From Nitrospirota bacterium (GTDB lineage: Bacteria > Nitrospirota > Thermodesulfovibrionia > UBA6902 > DSMQ01), in NCBI GenBank assembly GCA_016212185.1, contig JACRGX010000090.1:35229-99228 (forward strand): 64,000 nt of DNA, read 5' to 3'. A program made the translations under genes and the position numbers. The first letter of the stretch is position 1. The number at the start of each line of letters is the position of its first letter. The notes under the pieces were generated by a model that was not told the origin of the DNA, made no database searches, and saw only the letters and a program-made list of their open reading frames with translations. This document shows, in pieces, positions 39,318 through 48,647 of the stretch.

Positions 39318-39352
39318 AATACTGTGAACTGTCAACTGTGAACTGTCAACTA
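39318..39352. repeat. Near-heptamer tandem repeat tract (AACTGTC type), right of the second four-helix-bundle gene
   Basis: ACTGTGA, ACTGTCA, ACTGTGA and ACTGTCA in tandem. It is the reverse complement of the words at 38816-38940, so the two tracts could pair. Confidence 0.82.
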
Positions 39353-39354
39353 AA

Positions 39355-39432
<78 letters not shown>

Positions 39433-39461
39433 AAGTCATTTCAATAAAACTAAAAATTAAA

Positions 39462-39501
39462 CGTGTGCGCTACTCCCGACAAGTCGGGACGCTACGCCCC
39501 G
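39462..39501 (-). pseudogene. tRNA-Pro 5' fragment with altered D-loop
   Basis: CGTGTGCGCTAC and CGCTACGCCCCG match the 5' half of tRNA-Pro. The D-loop between is replaced by the palindrome TCCCGACAAGTCGGGA. It lies 29 bases upstream of the intact tRNA. Confidence 0.75.
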
Positions 39502-39600
39502 TGTGAAAATAATACCATATTTCCTAAGATAAATTCTTTTCTCTCTTAGGGTCCCCTTTGATTATTTTAGGTCTGTAAATAACTGCGAGGGTTAAAAATT

Positions 39601-39945
39601 CTATACTTCAAACGCATCCTTAATCAGCTCAAACTCAGGCTTGCTGTCTTTGTAATAAATGCTGAGCACGTCAAACCTGCATGAAGGAGTTTCTTTAAAT
39701 CTCTTGAGATACGAAAGCGCCACCTTTGCAATCTTGCGCCTTTTGTGATAATTCACCGCCTCAAACGGCATGCCGAATTCAAGGCTTTCTCTTGTCTTGA
39801 CCTCTAAAAAGACCAGCGTTTCTTTGTCTCTGGCAATTATATCAATCTCGCCCATAGGCGTCTTGTAGTTTCTTTCAACGAGCATATACCCGTTCTTTTT
39901 TAAAAACTTTCCCGCAAGCTCCTCCCCGTCCCTTCCAAGACTCAT
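39601..39945 (-). CDS. yraN: YraN/UPF0102 family endonuclease-like protein
   Basis: A 114-residue protein with the Holliday-junction-resolvase-like fold of UPF0102. It has GEELAGKFLKKNGY, the catalytic-type GEIDIIARDKETLVFLEVKT (E-D-ExK) and ARFDV-like CRFDVLSI. The biochemical role is unproven, though nuclease motifs are complete. GGAGG precedes the ATG. Confidence 0.9.
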   Translation of the reverse strand: MSLGRDGEELAGKFLKKNGYMLVERNYKTPMGEIDIIARDKETLVFLEVKTRESLEFGMPFEAVNYHKRRKIAKVALSYLKRFKETPSCRFDVLSIYYKDSKPEFELIKDAFEV

Positions 39946-39988
39946 TCCATTCCTCCGCGAACAGCTTACAGCGTTATAGCGTTTTCAA

Positions 39989-40147
39989 AACAACAGCATA
40001 TATGTTTGAAAAACTTTAAGGCAACACCTTAGAGTCATGCTGCCTTTGAACAAATTGTTAAGGGTAAATACTTAAAACTTTTTGCAGCATGACAGATAAT
40101 AATCATCGTTGTTTTCTTAAAGTTTTGAGGGCATATATGCTGTTGTT
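39989..40147. repeat. Palindromic intergenic repeat family A, copy 6
   Basis: A 159-bp full copy. Ends AACAACAGCATATATG and CATATATGCTGTTGTT are exact complements, though they differ from the family norm ATAACGGC/GCCGTTAT. Confidence 0.93.
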
Positions 40148-40191
40148 GCTCATCCTTCATCCCGAATAAGTCGGGACAAGTCCTTCATACC

Positions 40192-40515
40192 TCAACCTTC
40201 CTCAATGCTTCTGTAAAAACAGCTTCTGTTGCCTGTGTGGCAGGCTCCTTCGCCAATCTGCTCAACCCTTATAAGAAGCGTGTCTTCATCACAGTCATAA
40301 AGAATCTCCTGCACAAGCTGAATGTTGCCTGAGGTCTCGCCCTTCATCCAGTATTTCTGCCTTGAACGGCTCCAAAAATGCGTCCTGCCGGTTGCTACCG
40401 TCCTCTCAAGCGCAGTCTTGTCCATATAAGCCAGCATCAAAACTTCGTTGTCCTCTACGTCCTGTATTATTGCCGGGACAAGCCCCTTTTCATCATATTT
40501 AAGTTCCGGTATCAT
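40192..40515 (-). CDS. hisI: Phosphoribosyl-AMP cyclohydrolase
   Basis: A 107-residue enzyme for the third step of histidine synthesis. Signature motifs [36 protein letters not shown] and [12 protein letters not shown] hold the zinc and magnesium ligands. It lacks the HisE domain found in fused HisIE. GGAGG precedes the ATG. It is far from hisA and hisF, so the his genes are scattered. Confidence 0.95.
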   Translation of the reverse strand: MIPELKYDEKGLVPAIIQDVEDNEVLMLAYMDKTALERTVATGRTHFWSRSRQKYWMKGETSGNIQLVQEILYDCDEDTLLIRVEQIGEGACHTGNRSCFYRSIEEG

Positions 40516-40541
40516 TAATCCTCCAAAAAAAACAATTATTA

Positions 40542-41024
40542 TTACAGTTTATACCCTATCTTCCTTAAAAATTCCTTCCTGTGCATTTTATCAGATGCAG
40601 TCTCAACACCTTTCGGTGAAAAACCGTCTATGATCCCGATAATCCCCCTGCCCTGCTTTGTCTCGGCAGCCACAACCTCCACGGGGTTTGCAGTCGCACA
40701 ATAAATATTGCAGACTTCAGGGCAGTTCTTTACGGCATTCAGAACATTTATCGGGAACGCGTCTTTAAGTGCAATGCAGAAGACATGGCCTGCTCCGATT
40801 TCCTGAAGGTTTTTGACACACACGTCAATCAGTCCCGCATCATTGCCCTCTGTCCTTATTAGACACGGCCCTGACGCCTCTGTAAAGGCGATGCCGAATT
40901 TTGCCTGAGGCACAGTCGTTGCTATAATCTCATAAAGATCCTCGGTTGTCTTTATAAAATGTGTCTGCCCGAGGATGATGTTGCACTCCTCCGGAACATC
41001 AATTCTTACTGTTTTTATTTCCAT
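40542..41024 (-). CDS. Adenosine-specific kinase family protein
   Basis: A 160-residue protein of the archaeal-type adenosine-specific kinase family (PF04008). It has [20 protein letters not shown] and [21 protein letters not shown], and C-terminal [13 protein letters not shown] with [11 protein letters not shown] structure-based adenosine/ATP binding role is reported for the family; the physiological role is unclear. An AAGGAGG site stands 5 bases before ATG 41024; the GTG at 41027 is less likely. Confidence 0.85.
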   Translation of the reverse strand: MEIKTVRIDVPEECNIILGQTHFIKTTEDLYEIIATTVPQAKFGIAFTEASGPCLIRTEGNDAGLIDVCVKNLQEIGAGHVFCIALKDAFPINVLNAVKNCPEVCNIYCATANPVEVVAAETKQGRGIIGIIDGFSPKGVETASDKMHRKEFLRKIGYKL

Positions 41025-41174
41025 CACAACCTCCTTAAAGACCGTTATGGGTTATGCGTTTAAATGCCTTCTGCATCCTGTTCTCTTTTGCTCATCACGC
41101 TTCACGTCTTACACCTCACGGTTGTAAAGTATGTTATAATCAAAATAAATTTTTGAGGCATTGTCAGGCAATAA

Positions 41175-41774
41175 ATGGTAAATTTTTCAAATAATTTTCA
41201 GTCCGGAAAATTATTTACCTTAATTTTCTGTGCATATCTAATCTCAACGGCATCCGCCGCAACTGCTGAAATCATCGGACCTGCCATAAAGATACAAAAC
41301 AATAATATCATGATAGGCACGGGTTTTTCCAATATCAAGGAAATAGAGAATGCCATAAAGTCAGGGGTTGAAAAAGAAATCGTCTTTACCATAGAGCTTT
41401 TCAGGGAATGGGATTTCTGGCCTGATGAATTTGTACATGCAAGGAAAATCCAGAAGGTCATTAAATATGACAACCTGAGGGGGCAGTACAGGACATCGTC
41501 TCATGACGGAACAGTTGTTAAGGAACGCTACTTTAAAGAATTCAATGACCTGAAGGAGTGGCTCTTTACGGTCAAGGATGTTAACCTCATTAATGTCAAA
41601 GAGCTTGAGCAGGGCAAATATTTTGTCAGGGTTGTGGTTGAATCAAAAAGCAGGGAGATTCCGCCTGTCATAGGCTTCTTTATGCTATTCATTCCCGAAA
41701 TAGAAACAAGCCTTGCCAAAAAATCCCCGACATTTGTCGTTGGGGAACACCCGGCTCTGAGGAATCCCCGATGA
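41175..41774 (+). CDS. DUF4390 exported protein
   Basis: A 199-residue protein with a signal peptide (FTLIFCAYLISTASA). The DUF4390 domain (IENAIKSGVEKEIVFTIELF, then DEFVHARKIQKVIKYDNL) takes up most of the rest. It overlaps ntrY by 4 bases (ATGA), a pairing seen in related genomes, so it may tune the NtrY sensor from the periplasm; that is inference. An extended -10 (TGTTATAAT) lies near 41133. Confidence 0.82.
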   Translation: MVNFSNNFQSGKLFTLIFCAYLISTASAATAEIIGPAIKIQNNNIMIGTGFSNIKEIENAIKSGVEKEIVFTIELFREWDFWPDEFVHARKIQKVIKYDNLRGQYRTSSHDGTVVKERYFKEFNDLKEWLFTVKDVNLINVKELEQGKYFVRVVVESKSREIPPVIGFFMLFIPEIETSLAKKSPTFVVGEHPALRNPR

Positions 41775-43765
41775 AACCGCTCAAGACGCTTTTAGGCCTT
41801 TTTGCCATCAGCATCCTCGCAATAATTATCACCGGCTTTGTGCTTAAATATCTCGGGATTGAGCATGGTCCTCTGATAATAAAAACCGGCATTGTTTTTC
41901 TTGCGGTAAATATTGTACTTTACCTCCTTCTTCTGATTATTTTCGTAATCCGCAACCTCACTGCGCTTTACTATGAAAAACAACAGAAAATCATGGGGTC
42001 AAGGTTCAGGACCAGGCTTGTCATTGCCTTTGTCGGGCTTACCTTCATACCGTCAATACTGCTTTTTATCCTTTCAAACCAGCTCATAAACAATACCATT
42101 GATAAATGGTTTTCTATTGAGGTTCAGGGTCCGGTAAGCGATTCAATGGCAATTGCCAGAGTCTTTTACCAGAAAGAAAGAAAAAACGCACAAAGCTATG
42201 CAGATTCATTGGCGGCAAACAGGACAGCAGTCAACAGGGAAACCGGAAACTATAAAACTTATTTTCTAAGACAATCAGACGGCTCCGGCCTTGTTGACGA
42301 CGCCTTTAAGGGACTTGCCGATACGGAGATAATATCAAAAAACAGCGGCGACATTATCAGGGCGGCATCTCCAGTCAGAGAAGGGGGTATAGTCTCCGGA
42401 GTGGTGCTGGTTGAGACAGCCATTCCTAAAAATATTGTGGAGAAAATGGAGTCCATCAAAAAGGCTTACAACGAATACCAGCAGATCGGGACGCTTCAGA
42501 CCCCGATGAAGTTTATCTACTTTCTGATTCTCACAGTCACCACACTTGTAATTATTTTTCTTGCGCTCTGGATTGCGCTCCGCATTGCAAAAGGCATAAC
42601 AATACCCATTAGGTCCCTTGTGGAGGCTACAAAAAATGTTGCGGACGGGGATCTGAATATCAGGATTGATTTAAAAAGGGACGATGAAATAGGCCTGCTG
42701 ATTAATTCATTCAACAAGATGGTCGGGGATATCCGCAAGGCATATCTCAGCATGGAGGCGATAATTGAAAATATAAACACCGGCGTGATACTCCTTGAAC
42801 GCTCAGGCAGGATTTATACACTGAACAACGCAGCATGTTCAATGCTGAATTTAGACCGCGCCTCTGTTACAGGGAAAAGCCCGAGAGAAATTCTCGGCAA
42901 AATCAAATCCGAAGAACTGAACTCCATGATAAATCAATTAGGGGAAAAGAACTTCAGGGCGATAGAGCGTGAAATTCACGCAAACGTAGAGGGCAAACTC
43001 GTGAATATGCGGGTTTACATTACGGCATTGAAAGATGCAGGCGGTAATTTTATGGGAATACTTGTCGTCTTTGACGACATCACAGACGTCATAAAGGCGC
43101 AGCGTGCGCTGGCGTGGCAGGAAGTCGCCCGGCGCATTGCCCATGAAATAAAAAACCCGCTTACACCCATACAGCTTTCAACTGAACGGCTTCTTAAAAA
43201 ATGGGATGAAAAATCCGGAGATTTTGATGAGGTCTTAAGGAGGTCGGCAAAAACTATTGTGAATGAGGTCAACAGCCTGCGAAACCTTGTCAATGAATTT
43301 TCAAGGTTCGGCAAGATGCCCAAGCTGAACCTCCAGCCGACTGATATTAAACCCGTAATTGAAGAAATATTAAACCTCTACAAAGACGTGAAGGAGGTAA
43401 ATATTACGACATCGTTTCAGGACACGCCTGAGATTGAAGCGGATCAGGAACAGTTAAAAAGGGCCTTGATAAATCTCATAGACAATGCCATTCATGCAAA
43501 AACAGAAAATATATGGTTAAATATATTCTACGAGCCATCTCTGGAAAGCGTCAGAATAGAAGTCATAGATGACGGAATCGGGATAAAAAATGAAGACAAG
43601 GACAAGCTCTTCCTGCCTTATTTTTCAACAAAAGAAGAAGGCACAGGGCTCGGCCTTGCAATCGTTGATAAAATAATATCAAGGCACAGGGGATACATAA
43701 GGGTAAAAGACAACAAGCCGAAAGGCACGCAGTTTATTATAGAACTGCCTGTTGTAAGGAAATGA
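41771..43765 (+). CDS. ntrY: NtrY-like transmembrane nitrogen/redox sensor histidine kinase
   Basis: A 664-residue kinase. Transmembrane helices lie near 5-27, 35-62 and 86-108, then a periplasmic part and another helix near 250-272. HAMP (about 270-325), PAS (about 330-440), HisKA with His458 in RIAHEIKNPLTPIQ, and HATPase (DDGIGIKNEDK, GTGLGLAIVDK) follow. NtrY-type sensors pair with NtrX, which follows after a repeat. Signals reported in other bacteria include nitrogen status and redox state. Confidence 0.93.
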   Translation: MKPLKTLLGLFAISILAIIITGFVLKYLGIEHGPLIIKTGIVFLAVNIVLYLLLLIIFVIRNLTALYYEKQQKIMGSRFRTRLVIAFVGLTFIPSILLFILSNQLINNTIDKWFSIEVQGPVSDSMAIARVFYQKERKNAQSYADSLAANRTAVNRETGNYKTYFLRQSDGSGLVDDAFKGLADTEIISKNSGDIIRAASPVREGGIVSGVVLVETAIPKNIVEKMESIKKAYNEYQQIGTLQTPMKFIYFLILTVTTLVIIFLALWIALRIAKGITIPIRSLVEATKNVADGDLNIRIDLKRDDEIGLLINSFNKMVGDIRKAYLSMEAIIENINTGVILLERSGRIYTLNNAACSMLNLDRASVTGKSPREILGKIKSEELNSMINQLGEKNFRAIEREIHANVEGKLVNMRVYITALKDAGGNFMGILVVFDDITDVIKAQRALAWQEVARRIAHEIKNPLTPIQLSTERLLKKWDEKSGDFDEVLRRSAKTIVNEVNSLRNLVNEFSRFGKMPKLNLQPTDIKPVIEEILNLYKDVKEVNITTSFQDTPEIEADQEQLKRALINLIDNAIHAKTENIWLNIFYEPSLESVRIEVIDDGIGIKNEDKDKLFLPYFSTKEEGTGLGLAIVDKIISRHRGYIRVKDNKPKGTQFIIELPVVRK

Positions 43766-43797
43766 GGAACAACTGTTGCAGGTTGAAAGCTGAGCAG

Positions 43798-43951
43798 CAA
43801 CGGCATATATGCCCTCAAAACTTTAAGAATACAACTTTGATTATTATCTGTCATGCTGCAAAAAGTTTTGAGTATTTGCCCTGGACTATTTGTAAAGAGG
43901 CAGCATGACATTAAGGTGTTGCCTTAAAGTTTTCGGACATACATGCCATTG
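43798..43951. repeat. Palindromic intergenic repeat family A, copy 7 (inverted orientation)
   Basis: A 154-bp copy with ends CAACGGCATATATG and CATACATGCCATTG, and the internal GTCATGCTGC/GCAGCATGAC pair. It lies inside the ntrY-ntrX unit. Confidence 0.93.
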
Positions 43952-44019
43952 CATAAGACTTGAAACTTGCGCAATAAACGCTATAACACGATAAACGCTG
44001 TACACGGGATGGAGAGACA

Positions 44020-45372
44020 ATGACACAGGCTGCAAAGGCCACAATACTTGTGGTGGATGATGAAAAAAATATCAGGGAAGTCCTTGCCGATACCCTCGGT
44101 GATGAAGGCTATGAGGTTATAACCGCATCTTCAGGCGAACAGGCGTTAGACTCTGTCAGGGAATTTTCTCCTGAGGTTATATTCCTTGACGTATGGATGC
44201 CGGGGATGGACGGCATAGAAACCCTTAAGGCCGTCAAGGATGCAAGCAAGGAATCATCCGTGATAATGATCTCAGGACATTCCAATATAGATACCGCAGT
44301 ACAGGCGACTAAATTAGGCGCTTATGATTTTCTGGAAAAACCGCTTGCAACTGAAAAGGTGCTTATTGTTGTCAGGCGCGCGCTGGAAAAACAGCGGCTT
44401 GAGAAGGAAAATATTGCATTAAGAACCAGCGGATGGGAGATAATCGGGGAGAATCCGAAAATGAAACTTCTCAGAGATGAAATTTCAAAGGCGGCGTCTT
44501 CTCAGGGCAGAGTGCTTATATTCGGCGAAAGCGGAACAGGGAAAGAGCTTGTCGCAAGGGCATTGCACGAATCAAGCGACAGGAAAGACAGGGATTTCAT
44601 AGAGGTAAACTGCGCCGCAATTCCCAATGAACTTATAGAAAGCGAACTGTTCGGTCATGAAAAAGGCTCTTTTACCGGCGCCTTTGAACGCAAAAAAGGC
44701 AAATTTGAACTTGCAGACAAGGGAACGCTTTTTCTGGATGAAGTGGGAGACATGGCGCTTGCCACACAGGCAAAGCTCCTGAGGGTGATTGAGACTCAGG
44801 AATTTCAGAGGGTCGGAGGAAGCAAAAACATAAAGGTTGATGTAAGGATAATTGCGGCAACAAACAAAAACCTGCAGGATGAAATTAAGAAGGCAATCTT
44901 CAGGGAAGATCTGTATTTCAGGCTGAACGTAATTCCGGTAAATGTCCCTCCGCTCAAGGAAAGAAAGGACGACATCCCGCTTCTGGTAGAGCACTTCCTT
45001 AAAAATTTCGCCATGCAATACGGCAGGAAGGCAAAAAAGATTAGTCAGGCAACACTTGACGCCCTGATAAGCTATGACTGGCCCGGCAATGTAAGGGAGC
45101 TTAAAAACACCATTGAGCGTTTTGTAATAATGAACTCCACTGAAACCATTGACTCAAAGGATCTTCCCTCCCTCAGCAGCGCGGAGCCTGATTATCTCGG
45201 TTATAAGACGCTGAGAGAGGCGCGGGAGCAGTTTGAAAAATATTTCATTCTGAAAAAACTCAGTGAAAACAACTGGAATGTCTCAAAAACAGCAGAAGAC
45301 ATGGACATAGAAAGAAGCAACCTCCACAGGAAAATCAAGGCGCTGGGGATAGATTTGGGACGCAGTGATTAA
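44020..45372 (+). CDS. ntrX: NtrX-like sigma54 response regulator
   Basis: A 450-residue regulator. The receiver domain has Asp57 (FLDVWMPG). The AAA+ domain has Walker A GESGTGKE and the sigma54-contacting GSFTGAFER loop, with GSFTGA in place of GAFTGA. A Fis-type helix-turn-helix (NVSKTAEDMDIERSNLHRKI) ends the protein. Its last 30 coding bases recur at 51094-51129. It converges with the TorD-like gene, and the two stop codons overlap. Confidence 0.93.
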   Translation: MTQAAKATILVVDDEKNIREVLADTLGDEGYEVITASSGEQALDSVREFSPEVIFLDVWMPGMDGIETLKAVKDASKESSVIMISGHSNIDTAVQATKLGAYDFLEKPLATEKVLIVVRRALEKQRLEKENIALRTSGWEIIGENPKMKLLRDEISKAASSQGRVLIFGESGTGKELVARALHESSDRKDRDFIEVNCAAIPNELIESELFGHEKGSFTGAFERKKGKFELADKGTLFLDEVGDMALATQAKLLRVIETQEFQRVGGSKNIKVDVRIIAATNKNLQDEIKKAIFREDLYFRLNVIPVNVPPLKERKDDIPLLVEHFLKNFAMQYGRKAKKISQATLDALISYDWPGNVRELKNTIERFVIMNSTETIDSKDLPSLSSAEPDYLGYKTLREAREQFEKYFILKKLSENNWNVSKTAEDMDIERSNLHRKIKALGIDLGRSD

Positions 45373-46025
45373 TGAAGTCCTTCAAGGCACTCTGTCTTTT
45401 CAATCTCAATAAAACTTTTAGTCAGTCTTGCCATCTCCCTGTAGAATGACAACTCTGCTTCATTAATAATTTTACCGCTAAATGCGGGTATCCATTTTAA
45501 CAGATGTTCTTTAATGAATTTTTTCTCAATCTCTCGGCACTTTAATGCACTCTCAATATCTTCTGCCTCCAAAGCATCTGCTTCATTTTTAGTAAGTTCA
45601 TGCATAAATTCTAATTCCACACTGATATGGTCTGGCAGACCTTTATAGTCTGATTTATATTGGAACCCAAGTGATTCAACAAACTTCTTAACCTCTACTG
45701 TAGACCTGCCCCACAACCTTCCCCAATCGCCGTCAGCCCTTTCATGATGAACTGACTCATGGGGAGATATGTGTCTGCCCGGGCCCAAAAACAGCCTTGC
45801 GAACTCAACTGACAGGTCTTCAAGGAGTTTTTTTTCAGGCTGATCAAAAAAACCTTTATCAAATTTAATCCCTAAATTGGACAGGACAGACAAAAATCCT
45901 TTATCCGTGATTCCCCTAAGCAGAACCGCTGTTGGTTCTTCCCTGTAAATCATGGCTAATAAGCCATAGACATTACTTCTGTGCCTTGCCGTCTCAGCCA
46001 TATTTTTAGCTTTTGTGTTTTCCAT
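45369..46025 (-). CDS. TorD/DmsD-like molybdoenzyme chaperone (module 1)
   Basis: A 218-residue all-helical protein of the TorD/NarJ superfamily. The GPGRHISPHESVH segment is the family P-x-E-S-V motif, and C-terminal HLLKWIPAFSGKI is also typical. Such chaperones bind the Tat signal and help insert the Mo cofactor into a specific enzyme, here the upstream catalytic subunit at 46099. A hairpin separates the two genes. Start chosen at ATG 46025; a GTG at 46055 lies within the hairpin. Confidence 0.87.
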   Translation of the reverse strand: MENTKAKNMAETARHRSNVYGLLAMIYREEPTAVLLRGITDKGFLSVLSNLGIKFDKGFFDQPEKKLLEDLSVEFARLFLGPGRHISPHESVHHERADGDWGRLWGRSTVEVKKFVESLGFQYKSDYKGLPDHISVELEFMHELTKNEADALEAEDIESALKCREIEKKFIKEHLLKWIPAFSGKIINEAELSFYREMARLTKSFIEIEKTECLEGLH

Positions 46026-46038
46026 AAGGGAGGCTAAT

Positions 46039-46074
46039 AAAACATCCCCTCCCACAAAAAAGAGGGGATGTTTT
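46039..46074 (-). terminator. Hairpin between catalytic subunit 1 and its chaperone gene
   Basis: A 13-bp perfect stem AAAACATCCCCTC/GAGGGGATGTTTT with a 10-base loop, followed by ATTAG. Likely a partial terminator or RNA-stability element. Confidence 0.75.
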
Positions 46075-46098
46075 AGATGTTATAAACTATATGCCCTG

Positions 46099-48633
46099 CT
46101 ATGCCTTTGTAACTGTAACAACCGTATCCATACCCCGGTGCTGTCCGCCTATCGGGTCGGGAATATTCGGTATTATCCAATTAGGATGCTTTCCGTGTTC
46201 CTTCCACCACATAAGTCTGAGGTCCGAGTCATTATCATGCGCCCCGCCTTCAACAGACGCCTTCTTGCCTGATGCATACCTCCCGTATTCCCAGTGCCCT
46301 ACATGGTGCGAGATTGCTATAATACCCGGCACAATTCCCTCTGTTACTTCTGCCTTTGTGGTAATCTCGCCAATAGCGGATTTAACCTTAATCTTATCGC
46401 CGGTTTTAATCTTCAGCATGGCCGCTGTCTTAGGGTTTATTTTTGCGGGATTGTCATGATATATCTCGCTTAACCATTTGCAGTTTGCAGAGCGGGATTG
46501 CGTTATGACAGCAACCTTATATGTTGTGAGAATCAGTTCGTTTGGTTTCATCTTTTCATGCTCAGGCACCTGCATATAACTCGGCAGAGGGTTAAACTTC
46601 TTATCCTCCATAAGCACAGAATAAAGCTCCAGATAACCTGACTTGTTAACCCTGTCCGGCTTGAAGCCGGCATAAACTTTATCACCTATTTTCTGGCCCA
46701 CATATCCCTTCCATGCTTCCTTTGTATGAGTGTAGCCTTTCTTCTTAGCGTCTTCCTCATTCTCAGCCTTTGATTTCTTCCATTCCCAGTAAACCTGTGC
46801 CTCTTCATCAAAAATGACGCCTTCTTTTTTGATATCCTCTTCCTTAACCTCTTTCTTGTATGAGAAAAATTTCGGCTTGGCAGCCGGGTCATGCCATACC
46901 CCATTTTTGATCATGTAATCAAACCCGCCGGCTGCCTTTATCTCCGGAGTCATGTCGCATGACTGCCTGACAAATTCCTCCATAGAATTAAATCCTAAGG
47001 AAAAACCCATCTTATTTGCAAGATCACAGGCTATATCTGCAAAATTTCTTGCCTCACCCAGCGGTTTAATAAACGGCTGTCGGATCTGATATTCGGCAAT
47101 CTGCATTGGAGAGACTTCACCGTCCCAATCCCATCTCTCAGTATAAGGGGTATCGGGCAGAATAAGGTCAGCCAATGCCGCCGATTCATCATAGAACGGA
47201 TTGACGCACACAGTGTAAGGAATCAGACTTTCATCTTTAAAGATATCTATTATCTCCTGACACTCGCCATTGGCATAAACAGGGGCATAGCAGTACCACA
47301 TATATACCTCAGGCCTTCCTTCCTTCCCGTCTTTAATCATCTTAAAGACCTGGTGGTCCACATGATGATTCGGATATGCTACCGCGCCTTTAAACCCGTC
47401 AAGGATATTTAATTTCTTTGCCGCCGGCTTATCTTTCGGCCCGGCTGGAAATTTCCACGAAGCTGCAACTGCCTTGCACCTGCCGCCCGGATTGTCTATG
47501 TTTCCTGTTATTGCAGAAAGCATCTGCGCAATACGTTCATTTTCAACTCCGTTATAATGAGCCACCGCGCCCCTGTATGTTATAAGGCATGCAGGTTTTG
47601 TCTTTGCAAATTCAACTGCAATGGATTTAATCTTTGCCGCGCTTACCCCGCTTATCTTCTCCGCCCACTCAGGAGTATATTGGGAAAGGTGAGATTTCAG
47701 TGCAGTTATCTTTTCGTCCGCTGAGGCATTAGGGTTTTTTGCCGCCTTGACAAAGGTCAAGAATTCCTTATCATAAATACCTTCATTTATTATAACGCTG
47801 CACATGGCAAGCATAACCGCGCCGTCAGTGCCCGGTTTAATCGGCACCCATTCATCCGACTTAGCCGCTGTGTTGGAAAGCCTCACATCAAAGGTAACCA
47901 GCTTTATCCCTCTGTCAACCTTCGCCCTTATCAGCCTGTGCGCCGTCGGGATATGATTGGTATGAGCCTCAAGTACATTGCTCCCGAAATTCAGCACAAA
48001 TTGGGTATTGTCAAAATCCCAGTTGTCATAAGATTTACCCCATGTCAATTCCTGAGCTACCCATTTGGCACCTTCGCAAATAGTCGTGTGCCCGCTTACG
48101 GTTCCCGTGCCGTAAGTCCCAAGGAAAACATCTTTTATCAGCTTCTCTGAACTTGCCTTCATCCTGCCGTAGTGAAATTTAAATTTCTCCGGATGCCCTT
48201 CATCACGAAGTCTTTTCAGGCGTACAGCCACTTCATCAAGGGCTGCATCCCATGAGATTCTCTTCCACTTCCCCTCGCCGCGTTTGCCAACGCGTTTCAT
48301 CGGATAAAGTATCCTGTCAGGGTCATTGGAGTGGTTTACGCCTCCTTGTCCCTTAGCGCACATTTTGCCTTCTGTTCTGATGGAGTCAGGGTTTGACTCT
48401 ATTTTAACTAACCTTCCATCCTCTACATAACCGATGTTCGGACATCTGGTAACACACTGCCAGCAGGAAGAAGGAATTGCCTGTCTTTCAACTCCTGTTA
48501 AAGGTGTAAAATCTTTACCTCCCGGCGCTAATGTGCCGGCAAGGGCGCGGGATTTAAAAACCTCTCCGGCAGCCAGCAGGGCGCCGCTGGCTGCACCTAA
48601 TTTCATAAAATTACGGCGAGTAAGTTTAAACAT
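46099..48633 (-). CDS. Periplasmic molybdopterin oxidoreductase catalytic subunit (PsrA/PhsA/TtrA-like), module 1
   Basis: An 844-residue bis-MGD enzyme of the DMSO reductase superfamily. Tat signal: TRRNFMKLG (5-13). A complete N-terminal [4Fe-4S] site uses C57, C60, C64 and C92. The likely Mo ligand is C186 in GHTTICEGAKW. Broad likeness is to sulfur-oxyanion, selenate or arsenate reductases; the substrate cannot be assigned. The ferredoxin subunit starts 15 bases upstream and the multihaem cytochrome further upstream. No NrfD-like membrane subunit is present. The C-terminal MopB domain is present (TAAMLKIKTGDKIKVKSAIG). Confidence 0.9.
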   Translation of the reverse strand: MFKLTRRNFMKLGAASGALLAAGEVFKSRALAGTLAPGGKDFTPLTGVERQAIPSSCWQCVTRCPNIGYVEDGRLVKIESNPDSIRTEGKMCAKGQGGVNHSNDPDRILYPMKRVGKRGEGKWKRISWDAALDEVAVRLKRLRDEGHPEKFKFHYGRMKASSEKLIKDVFLGTYGTGTVSGHTTICEGAKWVAQELTWGKSYDNWDFDNTQFVLNFGSNVLEAHTNHIPTAHRLIRAKVDRGIKLVTFDVRLSNTAAKSDEWVPIKPGTDGAVMLAMCSVIINEGIYDKEFLTFVKAAKNPNASADEKITALKSHLSQYTPEWAEKISGVSAAKIKSIAVEFAKTKPACLITYRGAVAHYNGVENERIAQMLSAITGNIDNPGGRCKAVAASWKFPAGPKDKPAAKKLNILDGFKGAVAYPNHHVDHQVFKMIKDGKEGRPEVYMWYCYAPVYANGECQEIIDIFKDESLIPYTVCVNPFYDESAALADLILPDTPYTERWDWDGEVSPMQIAEYQIRQPFIKPLGEARNFADIACDLANKMGFSLGFNSMEEFVRQSCDMTPEIKAAGGFDYMIKNGVWHDPAAKPKFFSYKKEVKEEDIKKEGVIFDEEAQVYWEWKKSKAENEEDAKKKGYTHTKEAWKGYVGQKIGDKVYAGFKPDRVNKSGYLELYSVLMEDKKFNPLPSYMQVPEHEKMKPNELILTTYKVAVITQSRSANCKWLSEIYHDNPAKINPKTAAMLKIKTGDKIKVKSAIGEITTKAEVTEGIVPGIIAISHHVGHWEYGRYASGKKASVEGGAHDNDSDLRLMWWKEHGKHPNWIIPNIPDPIGGQHRGMDTVVTVTKA

Positions 48634-48647
48634 GTCCTCCTCCTTCT

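Noticed and set aside
43618..43911. Minus-strand frame over the ntrY end and repeat A copy 7
   Set aside because: Similar frames appear at other copies of repeat A, so it reflects the repeat, not a gene.
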